From Acorus gramineus (lineage: Eukaryota; Streptophyta; Magnoliopsida; Acorales; Acoraceae), in assembly GCA_030737835.1 (NCBI GenBank), contig CM060853.1, forward strand, positions 3,883,152 through 3,947,151: DNA of 64,000 nt, written 5' to 3'. Shown piece by piece: positions 25,233 to 36,180 of the stretch. The position numbers and the translations under genes are program-made. The notes under the pieces were generated by a model. The model was not told the origin of the DNA and did not search any database. It saw only the letters and a list, made by a program, of their open reading frames with translations. The first letter of the stretch is position 1, and each line of letters starts with the position of its first letter.

Positions 25233-25523
25233 TTGTGTGACTCTCTCTCTCTCTTTCTAAAACAAGGTTTTCATCTTCGGAGGGTGGGTTTTTCTGAGAC
25301 GGACGAGGGCAGCAGTTTTTTGAGAATCTCACTCTATTGTCTGGAGTCCCAAATCACAATCACAGCCGTTGGTTTATGTGGACTTTGTAAATCAGACGTC
25401 TGTGGATCCGGCACTAATTTTTAACTCCAATTTGTTCTCCTCCATCATGTATCACAGCAACAGACGCTTCAACAAATTTTGTGTGAATTATTTTGTATTG
25501 CGAGTATTATTTATCCCAATCAT

Positions 25524-26055
25524 TAGGGGTGGTAAATGAACTAAACGAATTGAGCTTTAACCTGCTCAGGTTTGACTCGTTTAGTATCAAGCTTGACTCA
25601 TTTAGTATCAGGCTCGACTTGGGCTCGGCTCAACTCAGGATCGAGCTTCATTTTGTGTTCAAGCTCGGCTTGTTGGGCTCATGAAAAGCTCAGTTGAAGT
25701 TTGACTCAGCTCGTTTGTTAAATAAGTCAAGCCAAAGCTCGAATCAAGGCTCTGCTCAGGCTCGTATAGCTAAAGAAAAACCTTGTTTAGCATTTGAGAA
25801 ATCACACTTCACAAATCACAATACCTTATACATGTGAAAGAAATATAAGCTCAGGCTCATGCTAGGCTCGGGCTCAGCTCGTTCTCTTTTTTTCTGTTAA
25901 GTAAACGAGCTCGTCTAGGCTCGGCTCGGGCTCGGCTCGTTTACAAACCGAGCTTTAAAAATTGTTCAAGCTCGACTCGTTTGTCTAATCGAACGAGCTT
26001 TAACTGAGCCGAGCCGGAGCGGAGCCCGAGCTACTCGGCTCGTTTACCAGCCCTA
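25524..26055. mobile_element. hAT element with GCTCGGCTCG arrays
   Basis: Ends TAGGGGTGGTAAATGA and, inward from the right, TAGGGCTGGTAAACGA. Flanks CCAATCAT (25516-25523) and CTAATCAG (26056-26063) match at 6 of 8. The interior is dominated by inverted arrays of AGCTCGGCTCGGGCTC-like motifs and has no coding capacity. Same architecture, with different motif, as 18068-18882 and 30699-31231. Confidence 0.75.
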
Positions 26056-26563
26056 CTAATCAGATTCTTTAAACAGGGTATCAAATAAGAGAGGTGTGAG
26101 TCATTTTCTGAGTCCACTGACAGTACACCATGTGTTCACCACCTACCACCTGATTAATGAGGGTCCATGACCCGAATAGCCCGCAACCCACGAGTCCGGC
26201 CCGTCGGCCCACTTGCATCTGACCAAATTCCAACCAATTGGATAATGTTACATCTATTTCATTTTTCAGTCATAAATCTAGTCTATAGGTATTTTGAATT
26301 TTTAAAAAATATTATACTCCATCTAATGAAAAGTATTTATAGAAAATGTGAAAAAAAAATTTCGAAGCATATACCTCGTTAAGGTGGGTATATGCTCTGA
26401 TAATTTTTTATTGACGCATATATGATTGGAATCGGGGCTGAAATTAAAACTGTGTGTAACAATGATCAAAATGTTACACATATATCAAAATCCCCCAAAT
26501 CAAGGTATCTCTTCTCAGGGAGAGATCGACCGTCGATCCTAAGGCATTATCACCAACCAACTC

Positions 26564-26570
26564 TATAAAT
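26564..26570 (+). promoter_or_regulatory. Orphan TATA box
   Basis: TATAAAT within CTCTATAAATAGGG, a strong plant core-promoter context, followed 50 bp later by an ATG at 26620 that opens only a ~30-codon frame without recognisable homology. It may be the remnant of an LTR or a truncated gene. Confidence 0.4.
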
Positions 26571-26846
26571 AGGGAACCAACTGGCAACCACCACCAAACA
26601 GTTGGAAGGGAGCAAAGCGGATGGATCTTACAACGTGGATTCGATCATTCAATTTTGTCCCCTCAAAGCGATATCCCATTTTTATTATAATTAGGATTTG
26701 GACAATGACATAAACTATTCTGATATAAATAATTATTTCAGTAAAAAAAGGTATACAAAAGAAATAAGTTATTTATTATTTGGTTGTGTTTTAGTTATTC
26801 TTGTTGGAAAATACAATATTGAAGTTCTTGTTGTTTATTTGTCTAA

Positions 26847-27080
26847 GGTAGCGTTTAGAAACATGTATGAAAAATAAGATTTTAAATAAATTGGCTTAAA
26901 TAAACTTTGATTCATGGAAAACGCATTTTCTGTGCTTTTTTAAAAGTGACATTTTTACGCTTAAAGCTGTAAATAACTTTTTAATGAAGCATGTTTTCTG
27001 AAATGCGTTTGGTAACACATTTGTGCTTTTAGCTTTATTAAAAAGCAGAATCTCTTTATAAAGCGTTTTCAAACGCCCCC
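26847..27080. mobile_element. Tourist/PIF-type MITE
   Basis: 234 bp flanked by TAA (26844-26846; 27081-27083). Termini GGTAGCGTTTAGAAAC and GTTTTCAAACGCCCCC are inverted repeats. Surrounding sequence (about 26700-27290; ACATAAACTATTCTGAT versus ATTCTGACATAGTTATA) looks like another, older MITE that was the target. Confidence 0.75.
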
Positions 27081-27290
27081 TAAGAATAATACATGGATAA
27101 AATGTGAATGAGATATGAATAATGATTTATAAAAAGTAAAACTCTTATTTATGAGAGGTGATTTGTTATGTGGGTCACCTTTATATTATTGGAATAGATT
27201 GCGTACAATAACTCAATTATAAGGGGAGACATGAATACCAGTACTAATTTAATCTCAGTTATTCTGACATAGTTATACTATTCTATTTCA

Positions 27291-28119
27291 TGAAAATGAA
27301 CACCTATTTTGGGCTGATTCACCCTTATTTTCTATTTCATGAAGATCAGCACCTGTTTTGGGCTTATTCATCTTTGTTCCAATCTATTTCAATGTTATTC
27401 ATCTAAAAACATGCCAAAAGTGGTTATGAATTTGGTATTATTCTAGTTGAACAACAATGAAATGAAAAAAAAAGGACAAAAACTATACATTAATTAAGAT
27501 GATAAAATAACCAAGAAATCATACCATGTACATGGCATTGGCTTGTCATGTTAACTTGTCATGTTACTTTTAACATGACCTTCATTAGAATCTTATTACC
27601 TAAGTCATGATTGAATTGTTTTAACTTACATAGTTACATACCTACTATATACTAACATTATGTCGGTCTATAAATAATGTAATCTACACTCCAAAAGAAA
27701 ATTTTGAAGCTTTTCTTTCAAAATCCTCATACATTGCATTATCTAAGATAGTTAAACATTCACATATCGGAAAACCATTGATATTTTTTTTATAAGCCAT
27801 GTTTTTAATATGATGTTAAGATATTGGAGGAAATTTGAAAATAAAAGGCAAAAAATTAATGAGCCTTAAACATATTATAATATCAATAATGATTCACATG
27901 CCCTATTTTATAGGCCCCATATAAGTCCCATGAAGTGGCACAAGTGTTAATACATATTTTATCCTTTCTGCTTTTTTGATAATTACTCCTTATAATTAAG
28001 GAGTTGGTTATAATTGTTAATAATGTGGCATAATTTTTTGAATTTTTTTGGATGATCAAATCCCATGATTTTTGGCAATGAATAGTCTTCTCTCTTTTGC
28101 CTTATACGATGAAAAAAAA
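27291..28119. other. AT-rich intergenic DNA
   Basis: No coding homology. A short direct repeat (TTTCATGAA.AT.A.CACCT.TTTTGGGCT) occurs twice at about 27288-27370. Otherwise nothing recognised. Confidence 0.5.
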
Positions 28120-28968
28120 GGGTTAAAGACATCTAAGTCCCTACAAACATGAAAAAACCCATATAAGTCCCTACTAAAATTGGGACAGACGTACGAGTCC
28201 CTGAAAACTCAAAAAACCCAATTATCATCCCTGAGTTAAATTTCCATCCAAACTTAACGGAATATTCTTATAATATTCCATCACATATAATTGTATGGAC
28301 ATCAACGTCCTTATAAACAGTCATAAACACAAATTAGTTTCTGCAAAAGACAAAATCGATCCTAAAAGAACTTTTACATTAGATTGTGTACACATTGCAG
28401 TTCCTATAAATAATCATAGAGACAAATTAGTTCTCGCAAAAGACAAAATTGTCCCTGAAAGACTTTTACATTTAATTGAATAGACATTACAGTCCTTATA
28501 AACAATCGTAAGGACAAATTGGTCATTGTAAAAGATAAAAATACCCCTGAAGAATTTTTATAGTGATTAATTTGTCTTTATGACTGTTTATAAGGACTTC
28601 ATTATATATACCATTATAAGTGATGGAATATTATGGAAATATTCCGTTAAGTTTAAATGAAAATTTAACTCAGGGATGATAATTGGGTTTTTCTGAGTTT
28701 TCAGGGACTCGTACGTCTGTCCCATATTTAGTAGGGACTTATATGGGTTGATTAATTTGTCTTTATGACTGTTTATAAGGACTTCATTGTCTATACCATT
28801 ATATGTGATGAAATATTCTGAGAATATTTTGTTAAGTTTAAATGAAAATTTAATTCAGGGATGATAATTGGGTTTTTTTGAGTTTTCAGGGACTCGTACA
28901 TCTGTCCTAATTTTAGTAGGGACTTATATGGGTTTTCTTATGTTTATGAGGACTTAGATGTCTTTAAC
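28120..28968. mobile_element. Mutator-type MITE with duplicated right end and internal tandem array
   Basis: The left end GGTTAAAGACATCTAAGTCC is matched inverted at the right (GGACTTAGATGTCTTTAAC). Inverted homology continues for about 170 bp (CCCATATAAGTCCCTAC; GGGACTCGTACGTCTGTCCC; CAGGGATGATAATTGGG). The right arm is present twice in tandem (about 28565-28749 and 28750-28934, period 185). Flanks are A-rich, so the target duplication cannot be fixed. Non-coding. Confidence 0.75.
28298..28560. repeat. Three tandem ~93-bp units inside the MITE
   Basis: Three diverged units share TCCTTATAAACA.TC.TA....ACAAATT.GT, ..AAAAGA.AAAAT... and CTTTTACATT. They lie between the inverted ends of the element 28120-28968. 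Confidence 0.75.
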
Positions 28969-29936
28969 AAAAAAAACAATACATGATCTCTCCATTTGTC
29001 CGCCTGCGATTTCTTTTTCTTCTCTACCTAAAACAGAATTTGTATTTGGGTCACATTCCTTGTTTTGCATTTATTACAATTTTTTATTATTAAATTTGGT
29101 ACTAGATGTTAAATCCATTTTCAGATCCATTCAATTTACATTATTCCAAGGATTTATTACTTATTTATTGCATAAAAAACTTTTTGACTGTCCGGTGAAA
29201 ACTAATTTAGTTAAAGAAAAAGCTATTATCATGACAAAGTATCCTTTTTTCTTCCAAATTTTTTTATGAATATGTTTTTTTGATATAGAAGTACGTTTCT
29301 TTGGAACTGCCATTAAAAAAATAAAGAAGCAACATTTGGTCGGGCCTTTATTACAATTTTTTTTTAATGTGGCGTTTGATCTTAAATTATTTTACAATGG
29401 TTTGAGTTGTGTAACATTCGAAAGTTAGTTACATTTCAAACCATTATTTTTAACTTATATACATTATTTTTCAAAAGTTAGTGACATGTTAATCTAATAT
29501 AAACATGCATTATATCTGGAAGTCAATTACATTTATGGAATGTAACTGACTTTTAATTGTTATATATAACAAAAGTCAGTTACATTTACAAATGTAATTG
29601 ACTTTTAATGCAATTTATCGTTGAAATTAACTTACATTTTATAAATGTGATTGACTTTTTTTTTTCTGAACTTTTGTTTTAAACCGTGATTTGTGTTTTA
29701 TTTCTGCATTCATCGAAATTTTTTTTGCATCAATCGCAAATACTTTGTCTGATGATTGTAATTAAATAATCATCAAATTAACAACAATGTTTTTTAAAAA
29801 ATGTTGATTGTTCATTGTCGCTGTTGTTTTCTGGTTGAATGAGAGGTCGCAAACAAAAATTATGTCTTTTTCGGTGTTTTTTAATAAATGGATTTTTTTG
29901 AATGATTTCGTTTTTTCAATTTTTTTTAAGAAACCC
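28969..29936. other. AT-rich DNA with a perfect hairpin
   Basis: Includes an inverted repeat at 29540-29586 (AATGTAACTGACTTTT ... AAAGTCAGTTACATT around GTTATATATAAC) and further scattered copies of GTAA(C/T)TGACTTTTAAT. No coding homology. Confidence 0.6.
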
Positions 29937-29939
29937 TAG

Positions 29940-30393
29940 GCCCCCATTTGGAACGGGAATAGGGGATCGGATAACCTGGTATAAAGGGGAATAAGGGATT
30001 TTGGGTGTTTAGAAACACATAATAGGTAGGGATAAAGTATGCCAGAATAAACTGGTATAAAGTGGTATATGGATTCCAACCAACCCCTGGAATTAAAGTT
30101 ATTCTAGGTTATTCCACCCAAAGAATATGTGGGCCCACTGTCAAATCAACTGTCATCACCTCTTATAAATCACTTATCAAATCAACTATCATTATTTTTT
30201 CACTTTTTATAAATCTTTATCTATACTTTATTCATATTTTACCCAAACAACAAAAAATTTATTCTTACGTTTACCAACGAAAATAATTCAAAACACAAAC
30301 AAATACAAAATCACTTTATCCTTATTTATACTCACTTATGCCGGAATAAATGTATACCCAAGAATAAATCTTATTCTGTATCCAAACGGGGGC
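29940..30393. mobile_element. Tourist/PIF-type MITE
   Basis: 454 bp flanked by TAG (29937-29939; 30394-30396). Ends GCCCCCATTTGGAACGGGAA and, inward from the right, GCCCCCGTTTGGATACAGAA. AT-rich, non-coding interior. Confidence 0.75.
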
Positions 30394-30698
30394 TAGAGGA
30401 TTTGAATTTTGGTCTTGTTTTTTTATGGTTTCTCTTTTTTTTATTATTTTGAATTAGTTTTGAAAAAACTGGATTTTTCAAAATGGGATAAGTTGATTTG
30501 TTTTTAAGAAAAAGTAGGGATGAGTTTAATGAGGGAGGAAAGTGTGAGATTTAAATGAGAGTAATATTATATTTTACATTTTTAACCTTTTTTAAAAGAT
30601 AAACAAGCAAACAATGAAGAAATGACACCTCATGGGGCTGGTCAATGAAACTTAAATAGTAGGGCCTATATAGCAGGACTCTTATAATATACAACAGA

Positions 30699-31231
30699 TA
30701 AGCCTATCAATTATCCGAAAAAAATCCGAATCCGATCCGAATCCGTATCTGAAAAATCAGAAATATCCGATATTCGAAGATCCGGAGTGCGGATATGGAT
30801 ATCAGTCTATCCGATCCGAAAAATATCCGTATCCGACATATATTATAAAAATATATATATTTGTATTATATATTGCCTGTATTGTTATCTTATATGATTA
30901 ATCACAATGATAATATATTATAATACTATTAAATTTTCAATGTATGAAATCTAAAAGAAATAATAAGCCTTAAAATCTTAATTTTAATTTTGATATCCCT
31001 CTAAAATATCACTTGATTATTCAAATTAATGTTAATATTTAAACATGTCAATTATCCAAAAAATATCCGTATCCAATCCGTATCCGAAGAGATCCGAATC
31101 CAAAAATTAATATCCGTATCCGAAGGGATCGAGCAAAAATGCTTAATAACCGAACCAAATGCTGAAAAATCCAAAAGTTAGGATATGGATATTGGCATAT
31201 CTGATCCGTATTCGTTCGATTGACAGGCTTA
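30699..31231. mobile_element. hAT element with ATCCGAATCCG arrays
   Basis: Ends TAAGCCTATCAA and, inward from the right, TAAGCCTGTCAA. Flanks ACAACAGA (30691-30698) and ATAACCGA (31232-31239) match at 6 of 8. Both ends contain arrays of ATCCGTATCCGA. Non-coding. Confidence 0.75.
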
Positions 31232-31239
31232 ATAACCGA

Positions 31240-32106
31240 GTAGTATCCTCCTCCTGAAAAACTATATCCTTCTAATGGATTTATACGGGGTATTTCGGTT
31301 TTTAGATAATCAAGAAAGAACTGTTATAGCAGAGCCCCTAAGTGATAATGCTATCTGAATAATTGGTCTCAACTCGGGAGGAAGAACTGGTAATGGGCAC
31401 AAAACCATCTGCTATGTGGTTTAATATTTGTTCGAATAAAATATTTAGTTAATTTCATGAGTCTAACTAAAAATTAATTTCTTCATCTAATTTTTCTGTC
31501 TTCTCAATTCAAAATTCAAATAAAAAACTACTGTCCTTCAACCAAAATAAATAAGCATAATTCTAAAGTAAGAAAAATCGTTTGATTTTTAAAAAACCAT
31601 TAGATAAATATTTTTTGAGACGGTCGTGAGATTTGAACAGTAGGTGTGAATCATATTTTAAATATTTTTTAATCTATTTTATATATTCCATGCTCCAGAT
31701 ACTATAATAAATATCCGATAAGACAGCATTTTGTAAATTTGTATAATGTGTCGGGGTATTGTCATCATATATCCAACTATATATATTCATCTGTGAGTTA
31801 AATTATTTTGTATCAATAATTTGAAAAGAGTCAGATCTATACTTCTATATATCACACTATTGATAGAAAGAATTAATATAAAATTCTCCTTTCCGCTGGT
31901 CTCATCACATAATTTTTCTTAAAATTTTCTATACTTTTGACTCCTGGCGATCTTAATAAAAACCATAAAAAGGTTCAACATAAACTAAAAAAAAATATCA
32001 CTCAAGAAAGAAAAACCTCCACATCACATCATTCATGACACACACCAAAAACCACCAACACCAAATCTTTCAAAACAAAAGAAAAAAAAAGAGACAGTAC
32101 CAATCA
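31240..32106. other. Intergenic DNA and DUF642 gene 3' flank
   Basis: AT-rich, no coding homology; the last ~100 bp should be 3' UTR of the minus-strand DUF642 gene. Confidence 0.5.
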
Positions 32107-34585
32107 TCAGTTAGGAAGCTGGACCACCCTGACTTGGTCCAAAACTGGGCCACAAAGTGACCCATAATCATCCACCCTTGTGTGATAGTAAGAACTAAGG
32201 AATGTGAGCCTGGTCTTCCTCCCACTGGCCTTGAACTTGAGCTTCGCAGCTCTGAATCCTCCCTTGCCTCCAGACTTATAATCAACCTTCATCTTCTCCT
32301 CCCCTACGAAAGCCTCCACTAACATTGACCCATGGCACGCGTTCTCCGCGTCCCCCACGACAAATGTGAGAAGGTACGATCGGGCGGGGACGGTTCGGAT
32401 GACCTGGGCGATCGCGCTCTCCCTCCCCGCCACTAGCTCCACTGCGGCTCGGCCATAGGGGACGGAGAAGTGGGCCGAGTCCACGTATTTAACGGCCTTG
32501 AGAGACTCGATGATCCAGCCGGGGAGGGGGGATACCTCGTCCTCCTGCTTCGGGGGGAGGAGGACGCCGGCCGTGCCGTTCTTGAACAAGATTGGCCCCT
32601 CCTCAAAGCCCCCATTTTTCACCAAGTTTCCTGAGGTGAGCGTAATAGGAATTGGATCAAACACTTATACAAAATCCATGTCATCTAACGCATTATATGA
32701 ATATCTAATAAAGTTTATGATCAGTATATATTCTATTATGAAAAATATAAAAATGCATACATCCAATTTATTCAAGTATTTACTTCATTAGGTAACTGTA
32801 CATTTCAAAAAAATTCAATACTTATATATAGATATACATTCACAAACTCATCTACAATATAAACTACACAAAATGGAAATTGATATACTTTTTTACTTTA
32901 TAGTCCATTTTGACATTATTCACATTATATATATAAAATTATCTAACACAATATATACTACTCTATCATGTCAACACATTATTTACTACAAAAATAATGT
33001 AATTAATATATGCATTCAATTCATTTTAATATATACATTTTTTTAATAGTAAAAAAATACATTTTAAAATAAATCAAAACATGTGTAAAATGCAAACAAA
33101 GCTGAAAAAAATAATAAAAAAGACGACCACACTATACACCCCTTTGGAAGCACCTCATCACATATAATATGAATCATCGAACACAGTGTATACTCTACTA
33201 TTTCATTATATATTCCATTACAAAAAAAACTATAATAAATATATCTATTTAATTCATACAAGCATATACTGTACATTACCTTTGGAAGGCTGAGGAGGGA
33301 GGAGTTCCTTAATAGCAACAGCATCCAACAAAGGGCCACAAGCAGGGTCCTCCTGCACACCCACATTATGAAATATGACACGAGCCACCCCGGAAGCAGC
33401 CGCCCTGAATCCCCACGCGTACGTGTCCCCTCCGTAGCTGTTGTACAGCGTCTGCAGCGGGAGGTCCCCCGAAGCCGGCGGAACCGTCACCCGCAACACC
33501 TCGTCCTGCGCGCACGTCCTCGAAGCGCCGAACGTGAGCGCGTAGAACTCGCCGGGCTTGACCCGGATGGACTGGGAAATGGTGGCTTTGTTGCCGAGCC
33601 GGACAGCGTGGACGCCGTGGGCGACGGGGAAGAACATGCCGCCGGGTTGTGGACCGCCCGAGATGTACTCGACGTGGCCCTGGATGGTCCAGCCCGGGAG
33701 GGAGTGGCTGCCTAGTATGATTGTCTTGTTCAGGTGGGCGGGGTTTGGGGGGTCTTCGAAATTGGCATTTTTGAAGATACCTTAGGGGACGGGACATAGT
33801 CATGGTTTAGTCTCACATCGTCTAACAAAGAAAATGTCTAATACTTTTACGTGAACATGAACTTTACATGTGTGACATGCAGAAGATATTTGATGGTTTC
33901 CTTTAGTATGATAGGCAAATCATGTTTTAGAGGCATTTTAATAATTCATATGAGAAATACATAAAGGGGGGACGACCATAGATTAGGACTGAAAACGCAA
34001 CACAGTTGACACAAACACAATAATGAACTTTACAACAAGATCTGTAACACACAACAGAAAGAGATGAGATATAATTTCTGAACACACAAAAAGGGTAGAA
34101 AAATAGATCCTAAATTTTATGTACGCTTGACAAATAAAAGAAGATGATGAAAAAAATCTCCTCAAATGATCTTTCAGGGTTAAAAAAAATGTAAAAAGAA
34201 AGAAACAACAAGTTTTCATCAAATTATTTAGGCCAACAAAAAAAATGGGTTACTCCATATGCCCAATCCACTGCAAATAATGTAGCTTCCCATGTACACC
34301 CATTAAAGCAGATCAAAACAATAAAAATCCAATCAACAAATCCCAATAGATCAGCTAATTAACAGTACAAACCAACATTTAAATCTAAAGCACCAAATGA
34401 AGCACAAACACTGACCCTACTGAACAGAAGAAACATAAAACACCAAAAAGAGAGATTGACAAACACTGAACCAAGGCTACATTTTCAAAGTTTGAGATGT
34501 CAATACCATGATGAGGACCTCTAGCAGCAAGAGTAGGGCCTGAGAGGAGGGTGGAGAAGGAAAGAAGGAGAAATAAAAGAGCCAT
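32107..34585 (-). CDS. DUF642 cell-wall protein (BIIDXI/TEEBE/DGR family)
   Basis: DUF642 proteins are secreted plant proteins with two galactose-binding-like domains; members bind cell-wall polysaccharides and affect pectin methylesterase activity. Three exons (34585-34519, 33780-33280, 32630-32107) total 1092 nt and 363 residues, normal for the family; all junctions are phase-correct GT-AG. Exon 1 is a signal peptide (MALLFLLLSFSTLLSG...AA). Exon 2 is the first domain (NANFEDPP, HSLPGWTIQGHVEYISGGPQ, GVHAVRLGNKATISQSI, SRTCAQDE, EDPACGPLLDAVAI). Exon 3 is the second (NLVKNGGFEEGP, LPGWIIESLKAVKYVDSAHF, RAAVELVAGRESAIAQVIRT, GDAENACHGSM, GSLCGPVLDQV). The coding exons are GC-rich compared with the AT-rich surroundings. 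The subfamily is not resolved. Confidence 0.94.
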
Positions 34586-34674
34586 TTTTTTTAAAAAGTC
34601 TTTCTTTTGAAAGAAGTGTAGCTATTGGCTAATAAGAAGAGTTGTGTTTGATAAGTGTGTTGAGAAAAGGGCTA

Positions 34675-34681
34675 ATTTATA
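34675..34681 (-). promoter_or_regulatory. Candidate TATA box of the DUF642 gene
   Basis: TATAAAT on the minus strand, about 90 bp upstream of the ATG at 34585. Motif and spacing fit; no transcript data. Confidence 0.5.
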
Positions 34682-34699
34682 ATGTTGTGCAGAGTGGAT

Positions 34700-36180
34700 A
34701 GAGCTAAACTGAAATCACTCACTTTGATTTGAGGTGGCTGCTAATTTATAATTCAAAGTTTATCTTCTTTGACAATCTTGCAGTCTTCAACAAGTTTTGA
34801 ATTTTTATGAAGATATTTTTAATTATCTAATGCAATACATAATTTCACAAAATATAAAATATATGCTCAAATGAATTATCCTAACCTAGTATGTAGCAAT
34901 ATATGTTAGTGTTATACTTTGCATCTTAGTTTCTGGATTATCAATAAAAAATTATAGCAGAGGAGTTCACTCATGGTTAAAATATTATTCTTCACTTGTG
35001 ATGATAGTTTTGTATATTCTACTTATTTGTAGAGGCATCATAGTTATGTATTAACCTATATATGAGTTAATGTTTCTCGTATCATTTAAAAGGAAGAGTC
35101 AGATTTGTAACCCTCTGTGATTCTTTTTTCATGAAAATATATAATACTTTGTCAACCCGTGTAACTTTTCTATCTCATATGATTGAATGTATTGTTTTCA
35201 TCTTCTATATTTCTATTCAGCATCCATTTTCAAAAACATAAAACTACTGTATATTAGATTTAAAAAAATGAGAGCAACAAACAAAGAAGGTAAGCAAGAA
35301 TGACACTTTTATTTTGTTTGTAAGAACAACAATAAAAAAAAAAAAACTTTTTTCATTGGTGTAAAGGCTGCTACAATTAATTAGGATTAAATTTTTAGCA
35401 TTACAAAAATATATGATGAACTATCCAACTTGAATGAAAATTCAGATCGTGAAGATATTAAAGAAACAATTTAACGAGCAAAAGTTTGTACGATTGATAA
35501 GTACGAAAGGTATCCAATCACGTTCATAGTACCTTTTAATTAATATTAATTTTCTTTCTTAAAAGTATCTCTCTGTCAGAAGTACATTGGAATTCCAAGC
35601 TTTGAAGGGGGATCCTTCCATATATCTGTTTTTATGTGGCTTTGACTAGCTGGTTTAACCCAATTTTTTTTTTTTAATGATGTGTGTTTCATTAACTACA
35701 ATTAAGTTTTAATGTCGAGGAAGGTCGGTGGATTTCAATACATCATTTCTCCCCCAAAAAGGAACCAAAGCTGAATTGTTTTTGTTTTTTTAATGTTGTT
35801 GTTGTTGGTGGTGTTAATTCATCTATTTGAGATGAGCAAGGGGACCACTCTTAACATGTTTCCAACCACATTGATTATGTGGTTTATGAATTGTTAAAGA
35901 GACGTTTCTTGTGATCAATGTTAGTTTAAGGAAAATGTTACTTAAAGCTCTGAAATTAAGATAGAAGAAAAATAATGCATGTAATAAAACTCTAAATTTA
36001 GAGATTGACTTGTGGACCTGTGGATATGTGATTATTCTATCCTGTCGAGTTAACTCGAAGAAGTGTTTTGATTGACCTTTACCAAAAAGACAATTATTTT
36101 CCTATTCATGGCAAATTACAAGTATTTCGAGTCCTGGATATAGGTGTGTAGACTATACAGGGAAGTGGCTATAGTAAAAT
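34700..36180. other. Gene-poor AT-rich DNA upstream of the DUF642 gene
   Basis: Presumably holds the distal promoter. No coding homology or defined repeat. Confidence 0.5.

Noticed and set aside
33366..33803. Alternative long frames over DUF642 exon 2
   Set aside because: Shadow frames of a GC-rich exon; the DUF642 frame carries the conserved residues and correct splice phase.
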